Source: CAZFER01 sp964517495
GTDB taxonomy: Bacteria > Hinthialibacterota > Hinthialibacteria > Hinthialibacterales > Hinthialibacteraceae
Direction: 5' to 3'
Assembly: GCA_964517495.1 (NCBI GenBank)
Contig: CAZFER010000138.1
Span: 1 to 7,274 of the forward strand
Length of the DNA: 7,274 nucleotides
Translations under genes and position numbers: made by a program
In this document: positions 1-4,708 of the stretch, piece by piece
Position numbering within the stretch: the first letter of the stretch is position 1
Layout: each line of letters begins with the position of its first letter
The notes under the pieces: model-generated
The model's input: only the letters and a program-made list of their open reading frames with translations
Told to the model about the DNA's origin: nothing
Database searches by the model: none

Positions 1-42
1 CTTCCAAGCTGAGGGTTGCCGGTTCGACCCCGGTCTCCCGCT
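1..42 (+). tRNA. tRNA-Gly (TCC), 3' part only
   Basis: This is the 3' part of a glycine tRNA cut by the window edge. The first seven bases form the anticodon loop with TCC at 3-5. The 3' anticodon stem strand is at 8-12 and a five-base variable loop at 13-17. The T arm is GCCGG / TTCGACC / CCGGT at 18-34, a full 5-bp stem with one G-U pair. The 3' acceptor strand CTCCCGC is at 35-41, followed by discriminator T at 42. CTCCCGC matches the acceptor end typical of bacterial tRNA-Gly(UCC). No CCA is encoded after the discriminator, so CCA must be added after transcription. The D arm and 5' acceptor strand lie outside the window. Confidence 0.9.
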
Positions 43-55
43 TGCTGAAAAGACT

Positions 56-88
56 AGACTTACGGACCACCCATTCGTAAGTCTTTTT
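56..88 (+). terminator. intrinsic terminator of the tRNA transcript
   Basis: AGACTTACG (56-64) and CGTAAGTCT (76-84) form a perfect 9-bp inverted repeat around an 11-base loop, and a T-run continues directly from the stem. It begins 14 bases after the tRNA end, the usual position for a Rho-independent terminator of a tRNA unit. Confidence 0.85.
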
Positions 89-280
89 CATTTTTGTCAT
101 GGTTATGTCATGTAGGGAAACTTGTTTTTCTTGGGTTCTGGTGGTTTGTGATGGTTGCTGATTTTATATATTTGATGAACAGGATTTTGTTCCAGTATTT
201 TCGATAAAACCTTATTGCCGAGGCATTTTCTGAGAATGTGCGTAAACGTTTTTTTCTCTTAATTATAAGGTGGCTATTCA
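89..280. other. non-coding gap between tRNA terminator and decayed gene
   Basis: No ORF, RNA or clear repeat was found. A T-run at 250-257 has no stem in front of it on the plus strand, and a loose inverted repeat near 224-242 is too poor to call a terminator for the minus-strand remnant. There is no second copy of the tRNA 3' end that would mark an integration site. Confidence 0.5.
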
Positions 281-828
281 TCAATTATCAAACCAGGAGG
301 AATCGCTACTTATTTTATTTGCGAATTCCTTGCCGGATAGATAACGGGCTAATTTTTTGAAATGGCGGATCATGGCGTTTCGGTCATCCAGTTCATTCAC
401 GGCTATTTCTATTATTTGGAAACCGTTATTGCGTAACCAACTTCGAATTTCTCTATCTTTTTCAGCCGTCTCAGGATTTCCATGCAGTGATGCACTTATT
501 CCATCAAGGTAAATGGCTAATCCCTTGTCGCTTGACATTTGGTCCTTTTCCGGCTTTTTCCCCTCCAGTTCGTCGAGTAAGGCCTGGTAACCTTCCTTGC
601 CTAGCAGATTACGTGCGTGGAGGTGGCATTCCCGCCATGATTCTTCGGGGGTTTGTTGCAATTGCCAGGGATATAACGGTCTCCTTCGGATTCCACTTCC
701 GCCACTTCATTATGATCAAACAATTCCAGTTGAATTGGGTGATCTTTCTCCTCGATCAAGGTCATCATCTCTTGCCGGGTCAAAGCGGTAATGAACGAAA
801 GACTATCCCACCAACCCTCTTCTTCCAA
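281..828 (-). pseudogene. frameshifted, 5'-truncated C-terminal remnant of a DEAD/DEAH-type helicase-like protein
   Basis: Two overlapping minus-strand reading frames look like one broken coding region. The upstream part (828 down to about 670) ends with ELFDHNEVAEVESEGDRYIP. Reading then makes sense only after a one-base frame change near 665-675, where the second frame reads PWQLQQTPEESWREC and continues 126 codons from a TTG at 661 to the TGA at 281. The second part has an endonuclease-like pattern: GLAIYLDG, HGNPETAEKDREI, WLRNNGFQIIEI, then ELDDRNAMIRHFKKLARYL. From memory, this tail occurs at the C-terminus of large DUF1998-type DEAD/DEAH helicases, some of them in phage-defence loci such as DISARM; that is inference. 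A stop lies just upstream of 828 and no helicase motifs are present, so the bulk of the gene is gone. No start codon has a convincing ribosome site. The alternative is a small intact DUF559/Vsr-like protein starting at TTG 661, which I consider less likely. Confidence 0.55.
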
Positions 829-910
829 TTAAGGTATACCAACCATCCAATTAAGCAAAATCCAACAATAAATTATCCAAACAATGTGGAGCACCTCCCC
901 CCGCACCCCC

Positions 911-1016
911 TAAATATTCTCCCAAAATAAGTTAAAATATAACACAATTAAATTAAATTATACCAATATTATAAAGTATATAAATATTAAACTTTATTAA
1001 CAAGAAAAAGCAAAGA
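911..1016 (+). promoter_or_regulatory. AT-rich leader upstream of the Tat-protein operon
   Basis: This stretch is almost entirely A and T and includes repeated AATTA/AAATTA units near 946-961 and several TATA-like hexamers. It lies directly before the first start codon of the operon, with a decayed minus-strand gene on the other side, so it is the natural place for the operon promoter. I cannot single out a convincing -35/-10 pair. The call rests on base composition and position alone. Confidence 0.3.
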
Positions 1017-1130
1017 ATGATGTCTGGACACGTAAATCGTCGCCGTTTCATGCAATTTGCCGCTCTAACCGCTGGTTTGGCGGCTTCCCCTGGTGGGCTT
1101 GATAACCGAAAGGAGATAACTCATGTCTGA
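1017..1130 (+). CDS. orphan Tat leader peptide (37 aa), probable relic of a truncated gene
   Basis: This short ORF is too small for most gene callers. It reads MMSGHVNRRRFMQFAALTAG, then LAASPGGLDNRKEITHV and a stop. It has the complete layout of a twin-arginine signal: a polar start, RRRFM, a hydrophobic stretch of about 13 residues and a small-residue region (LAAS). The peptide ends soon after, so no mature domain follows. It is in a different frame from the next gene, which has its own Tat leader, so it is not that gene's N-terminus. Its last eight bases overlap the next gene's ATG (1123), and the next gene's strong Shine-Dalgarno sequence lies inside it, which would allow translational coupling. 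Its own ribosome site is weak. I infer the 5' stub of a deleted Tat-substrate gene, possibly kept as a translated leader. Confidence 0.5.
   Translation: MMSGHVNRRRFMQFAALTAGLAASPGGLDNRKEITHV
1109..1115 (+). promoter_or_regulatory. ribosome binding site that fixes the start at 1123
   Basis: AAAGGAG lies 7 bases before the ATG at 1123. It is the strongest Shine-Dalgarno match in the operon and lies inside the preceding leader ORF. Confidence 0.8.
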
Positions 1131-2139
1131 AAAACAACCCCTCGTTCGCCGCCATTTCCTCAAAACCTCTATCACCGCATCGGCTGCCATAACCGCTGGC
1201 CTCAGTTTCGAAGAACAGAACCTGAAAAACCATCTGGCATCCGCCGCTGAAGTCCCCCGCCTATCACCAGAGCAAAACAAATTACCCTACGGACAAATCA
1301 AAGACCTCAAAATAAGCCGCCTTTTCTGCGGGGGCAATTTAATCGGTGGATGGGCACACAGCCGCGACCTGATTTATGTCTCCCAACTGGTAAAGGAATA
1401 CCACACCGACGAACGGGTGATGGATACCCTCGAAATGGCCGAAGAAAACGGCGTTAACACCATCCTCACCAACCCCCGTTCCGACCGCGTCATCAACCGC
1501 TATTGGGATGAACGCGGCGGCCAAATCCAATGGATTTCCGATTGCGCCTGGGGCAAGAACATCATCGAGGGCATCAAGCGCTCCATCGACAGCGGCGCAC
1601 ATGCCGTCTATGTACAGGGCGGGCTTGCCGACAAAGCCGTTATCGACGGCAAGGTGGATCTACTGGGCGAGGCACTCGAATATATCCTAAACGAAGGCGT
1701 CCCCGGCGGCTTGGGCGCTCACAGCCTCGAAACCGTCAAAGCCTGTGAGAATGCCGGCCTCAAACCCGACTTCTGGGTAAAAACCCTCCACCCCGACCGA
1801 TATTGGTCAGCCACCCCCAAAGAAAACCGCACCAACACCTGCTGGTACGAAGGCAACAAATTGGACCACGATCAATTCCACGACAACATCTGGTGCATCA
1901 ACCCCCAGGAAACCATCAACTACATGAAGTCGATCAAAACCCCCTGGATCGCCTTCAAAACCATGGCCGCCGGAGCCGTTCACCCACGACAGGGCTTCAA
2001 ATTCGCCTTTGAACAAGGGGCTGACTTCGTTTGCGCTGGCATGTTCGACTTCCAACTGATCGAAGATGTCATCATCGCCCGCAACATTCTCAACGACAAA
2101 GACCTGGACAAAAAACGCCCCCGTCCCTGGATGGCCTAA
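1123..2139 (+). CDS. Tat-exported aldo/keto-reductase-like TIM-barrel protein (paralogue A)
   Basis: The 338-residue protein begins with a Tat signal (VRRHFLKTS at 8-16, then a hydrophobic stretch ending near AGLSFEE), so it should fold in the cytoplasm and act in the periplasm. The rest follows the order of an aldo/keto reductase barrel: KISRLFCGGNLIGG (63-76) like the first strand, a helix ending ENGVNT (108-113), AVYVQGG (161-167) at the strand that in AKRs carries the catalytic histidine, GVPGGLGAHSLETV (192-205), and a C-terminal AFKTMAAGAVHP / GADFVCAGMFDFQ block like the AKR cofactor end. The usual AKR Asp/Tyr pair is not visible and the histidine position is Gln165, so reductase activity is doubtful. 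The closest relative in the window is the next gene, about half identical by eye. This copy has an extra segment of about 17 residues around 232-258. The start is fixed by AAAGGAG 7 bases upstream. Substrate and reaction are unknown. Confidence 0.75.
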   Translation: MSEKQPLVRRHFLKTSITASAAITAGLSFEEQNLKNHLASAAEVPRLSPEQNKLPYGQIKDLKISRLFCGGNLIGGWAHSRDLIYVSQLVKEYHTDERVMDTLEMAEENGVNTILTNPRSDRVINRYWDERGGQIQWISDCAWGKNIIEGIKRSIDSGAHAVYVQGGLADKAVIDGKVDLLGEALEYILNEGVPGGLGAHSLETVKACENAGLKPDFWVKTLHPDRYWSATPKENRTNTCWYEGNKLDHDQFHDNIWCINPQETINYMKSIKTPWIAFKTMAAGAVHPRQGFKFAFEQGADFVCAGMFDFQLIEDVIIARNILNDKDLDKKRPRPWMA

Positions 2140-2178
2140 GCGTTAACCAAATATATAGCATGAACTGGGAGGAAAATG

Positions 2179-3132
2179 ATGAGTGACCAAAAAGTATACC
2201 GCCGTGCATTCCTTAAGAATTCCGCCATCGTCGCGGGAGCGGGCTTATCCGTCAGCTTTGAAGAACAAGCCCTGCTGGCCCAGGAACAACAGCCATCCAC
2301 TGCCCCAAACACAACGATGAATGACTTTCCCGTGGGGAAATTGGGCGATATGCAAATCAGCCGCGTAATATGCGGCGGCAATCTAATCAGTGGATTTGCC
2401 CACAGCCGTGATTTGATTTATGTATCCCCCTTGCTCAAGCAATATTTCACCGATGAAAAAGTCTGCGATACCCTGGAAAAATGCGAAGAACACGGCATCA
2501 ACACCGCCATCCTGCGTGTGGATCAACACACCATCCGCATTATCAACAAATACCGCGATAACTGGGGCGGTCAAATTCAATGGATCGCCCAGGCCAAACT
2601 GCCCTCCAAAAACCTCACCCACGATATCGATTTAGCCATTGAGAACGGCGCTAAAGCTGTGTATGTGCATGGCGGAGTAGGGGATTCCTGTGTGGAAAAC
2701 GGACAGGTTGATTTAGTCGCCAAAGCAGTGGATTATATCAACGAGCAGGGCGTGATCAGCGGTGTCGCCGGACACAAAATTGAAACAGTGCAAGCTTATG
2801 AAAAAGCCAGGCTCAACAACAAATTTTATATGAAGACCATCAACGCCAAAAACTATTGGTCCGCCGGTCCCATGCCCCGCCATGACAGCGTCTGGGCGGA
2901 AACCCCGGAAGAAACCATCAAGTTTATGAATAACGTCAAAAAGCCCTGGATCGGCTATAAAGTACTGGGCGCGGGGGCGATCCACCCCAACGAGGGTTTT
3001 AAATATGCCTTCGAAAATGGTGCCGATTTTATCTGCGTGGGCATGTTCGATTTTCAGGTTACCGAAGATGTGATCATCGCCAAACGCATTCTGTCAGAAA
3101 AACTCAATCGTCAGCGCCCCTGGTTCGCCTGA
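2179..3132 (+). CDS. Tat-exported aldo/keto-reductase-like TIM-barrel protein (paralogue B)
   Basis: This is a tandem paralogue of the preceding gene, 39 bases downstream. Numbered from the ATG at 2179 it has 317 residues: a Tat leader (YRRAFLKNS at 7-15), ISRVICGGNLISGFAHSRDL (60-79), GGQIQWIA (130-137), AVYVHGGVGD (160-169), SGVAGHKIETV (194-204), YMKTI (217-221), and GAGAIHP ... GADFICVGMFDFQ (264-293). Unlike its neighbour it keeps a histidine at the HGG position (164), where AKR enzymes carry a catalytic His, but the usual AKR Tyr motif is not evident. Two ATG codons lie in tandem. GGGAGG (2167-2172) is only 3 bases from the first (2176) but 6 from the second, and the second gives MSDQ, matching MSEK of the paralogue, so I prefer 2179. 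Periplasmic oxidoreductase or sugar-related function is inference; the substrate is unknown. Confidence 0.75.
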   Translation: MSDQKVYRRAFLKNSAIVAGAGLSVSFEEQALLAQEQQPSTAPNTTMNDFPVGKLGDMQISRVICGGNLISGFAHSRDLIYVSPLLKQYFTDEKVCDTLEKCEEHGINTAILRVDQHTIRIINKYRDNWGGQIQWIAQAKLPSKNLTHDIDLAIENGAKAVYVHGGVGDSCVENGQVDLVAKAVDYINEQGVISGVAGHKIETVQAYEKARLNNKFYMKTINAKNYWSAGPMPRHDSVWAETPEETIKFMNNVKKPWIGYKVLGAGAIHPNEGFKYAFENGADFICVGMFDFQVTEDVIIAKRILSEKLNRQRPWFA

Positions 3133-3160
3133 TGATTCAATACTATATTTTGTGGAGAGA

Positions 3161-4525
3161 ATGTATACCGTGAATCAATTCAAATCCAATCGATCCGTTA
3201 AACGAAGACGATTTCTGGAATCTTCCGCCGCCATCGGCGGAACCTTTTTTTTAACCCGCTCAAGCGTTAAGGCACAGGAAACGGCGAATACCTTGAATGT
3301 CGCCGTGATCGGCACTGGAACCCAAGGCCAGGCACTCATTAACGACTGCGTGATGATCCCCGGCGTTCAGATAAAAGCCATCTGCGACATATGGGAAACC
3401 TACAACCTGAACAAAACCTCCCGGATCCTTACTGGTTTCAAGCATGAACATAACACCTATATCGATTACCAGGATATGCTCGACAAGGAAAAGGATCTCG
3501 ATGCCGTCATCATCGCCACGCCTGATTTTTGCCATGCCGAACAGACTGAGGCCTGCCTCAAAGCGGGGTTGCATGTCTACTGCGAAAGCATGATGTCAAA
3601 CACGCTTGAAGGCGCTCGTCAAATGGCAAAGACAGCCAAAGACACCGGAAAACTATTGCAAATAGGCTATCAACGGCGCAGCAATCCATATTACCAGTAT
3701 TCACTGGCGCATGTGGTTTATGAAACCAAAATGCTTGGCCAAATCACCGCCATCAATGGACAGTGGAACCGTCCGGTACTAACCTTGCGAGGCTCACCAC
3801 GCCGCTTCCCGGTCAGTGATGAGGTGTTAAAAAAGTACGGGTACGACTCCATGGAACAGTTCCGCAATTGGCAATGGTATCGCGGCTTGGGCGGCGGTCC
3901 ATTGGCAGAACTGGGTTCACATCAAATCGATGTGTTTAACTGGTATATGGGCAGTGCTCCACATTCGGTGTTGGCAAGCGCAGGAACCGTCTATTACGAT
4001 CCACAAGTATTTCAATGGTTCGACACCGCCATGGGCATTTTAGAGTATCCCTCTGCTGAACAAGGGATGATCCGCGCATTTTATCAAACCATCAACACCA
4101 ACAGCAACTTCGGCTATTTCGAATGTTTCATGGGTGATCAAGGTACGCTCTATGTATCGGAAGTTGGAGGGCGCAACAAAGTCTACCGTGAACCCACCGC
4201 CCCTGATTGGGAAAAATGGGTAAAACTGGGTATCTTAAGTTCACCCAACGAGCAGAAGAAAAAAGAGGAGGAAGGAAAAAGCGAAGAGGGTGTGTTGGAT
4301 GTGGAAGAAACCGTTATTCCACCCAACTACAACATCCCCGTGAAATTCACTGATTCGGTTTACAAGCCACATCTGGAGAATTTCTTCAGCGCCATCCAGG
4401 GCAAGGTTAAATTGACATGCCCCGCTGAAATCGCTTTCCAAACCACCGTCACAGCACTAAAACTAATGGAGGCCGCCGATCAATCAACAAAAATCGAATT
4501 CAAAGCAGCCGATTTCACGATATAG
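3161..4525 (+). CDS. Tat-exported Gfo/Idh/MocA-family oxidoreductase
   Basis: Family members are NAD(P)-dependent dehydrogenases or reductases of sugars, inositols and related compounds, often with tightly bound cofactor when exported. The leader has KRRRFLESSAAIGG (15-27 region from ATG 3161). The Rossmann fold follows: NVAVIGTGTQGQ (46-57), a strand ending ICDI (about 74-77) and DAVIIATPDFCHAE (114-127). Next come HVYCESMMSN (138-147), LLQIGYQRRSNP (165-176) and the second-domain signature GGGPLAELGSHQID (244-257), with its conserved Glu, His and Asp. The EKP-type lysine is absent: the segment reads CESMM, whereas relatives I recall read CEKEM. A charged insertion of mostly Lys and Glu lies at about 362-385. 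The frame is also open from GTG 3152, but GGAGAGA at 3154-3160 lies inside that extension; ATG 3161 or GTG 3170 fit better, and I give 3161 with some doubt. It follows paralogue B by 28 bases and is the last gene of the operon. Confidence 0.88.
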   Translation: MYTVNQFKSNRSVKRRRFLESSAAIGGTFFLTRSSVKAQETANTLNVAVIGTGTQGQALINDCVMIPGVQIKAICDIWETYNLNKTSRILTGFKHEHNTYIDYQDMLDKEKDLDAVIIATPDFCHAEQTEACLKAGLHVYCESMMSNTLEGARQMAKTAKDTGKLLQIGYQRRSNPYYQYSLAHVVYETKMLGQITAINGQWNRPVLTLRGSPRRFPVSDEVLKKYGYDSMEQFRNWQWYRGLGGGPLAELGSHQIDVFNWYMGSAPHSVLASAGTVYYDPQVFQWFDTAMGILEYPSAEQGMIRAFYQTINTNSNFGYFECFMGDQGTLYVSEVGGRNKVYREPTAPDWEKWVKLGILSSPNEQKKKEEEGKSEEGVLDVEETVIPPNYNIPVKFTDSVYKPHLENFFSAIQGKVKLTCPAEIAFQTTVTALKLMEAADQSTKIEFKAADFTI

Positions 4526-4536
4526 ATAATTTGTAA

Positions 4537-4576
4537 GGTGGGCTTTAAAATGCTTCGTGTGCATTTTTAGCCCACC
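4537..4576. repeat. palindromic repeat forming a long hairpin, possible terminator
   Basis: GGTGGGCT (4537-4544) pairs with AGCCCACC (4569-4576). Inside, AAAATGC (4547-4553) pairs with GCATTTT (4561-4567), leaving a 7-base loop and a one- to two-base internal mismatch. It starts 12 bases after the operon's last stop codon, so it could protect or end the transcript, but no T-run follows the stem. A related left arm (TAGGGTGGGTTAAAAGCGG) recurs at 7233, so I treat it as a dispersed palindromic element that may also serve as a 3' end. Confidence 0.6.
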
Positions 4577-4589
4577 AAAATATACTCCA

Positions 4590-4606
4590 GGGAGGGCGAC
4601 GCTCCC
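4590..4606. repeat. GC-rich palindrome in the intergenic gap
   Basis: GGGAG (4590-4594) and CTCCC (4602-4606) enclose GGCGACG. The GC-rich block runs on to about 4626 and contrasts with the AT-rich bases after it. It resembles dispersed intergenic repeats of the GGAGGGCGACGCTCC type that I recall from environmental bacterial genomes, but only one copy is seen here. Confidence 0.35.
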
Positions 4607-4640
4607 GCGAAGCCACCGCGCGGGTGCCAAGGGTATAGCG

Positions 4641-4670
4641 TTGTACCAATACACTCTATAATATATCGAA
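4641..4670 (+). promoter_or_regulatory. candidate promoter for the cytochrome unit
   Basis: A perfect TATAAT is at 4657-4662, about 47 bases before the cytochrome start codon. The best -35-like hexamer, TTGTAC at 4641, is only 10 bases upstream, which is too close, so the -35 side is unsupported. The surrounding A/T richness and the hairpin before it fit a new transcription unit starting here. Confidence 0.35.
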
Positions 4671-4708
4671 TTCTAATCAACAATCTTAATGAATAAACAA
4701 CAACGAAA

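Noticed and set aside
222..242. Loose inverted repeat near the end of the minus-strand remnant, possible terminator
   Set aside because: The pairing is interrupted and no T-run follows on the minus strand.
1..280. Integration site (att) at the tRNA-Gly 3' end
   Set aside because: No second copy of the tRNA 3' sequence, integrase or element boundary is visible in the window.
487..930. 147-residue plus-strand ORF opposite the decayed gene
   Set aside because: It reads antisense through a minus-strand coding remnant, has no ribosome site, and its protein is low in recognisable structure and rich in Pro and His as expected of a shadow frame.
3152..3160. GTG start at 3152 for the Gfo/Idh/MocA gene
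   Set aside because: The best ribosome-site sequence (GGAGAGA, 3154-3160) would lie inside the coding region; a start at 3161 or 3170 uses it.
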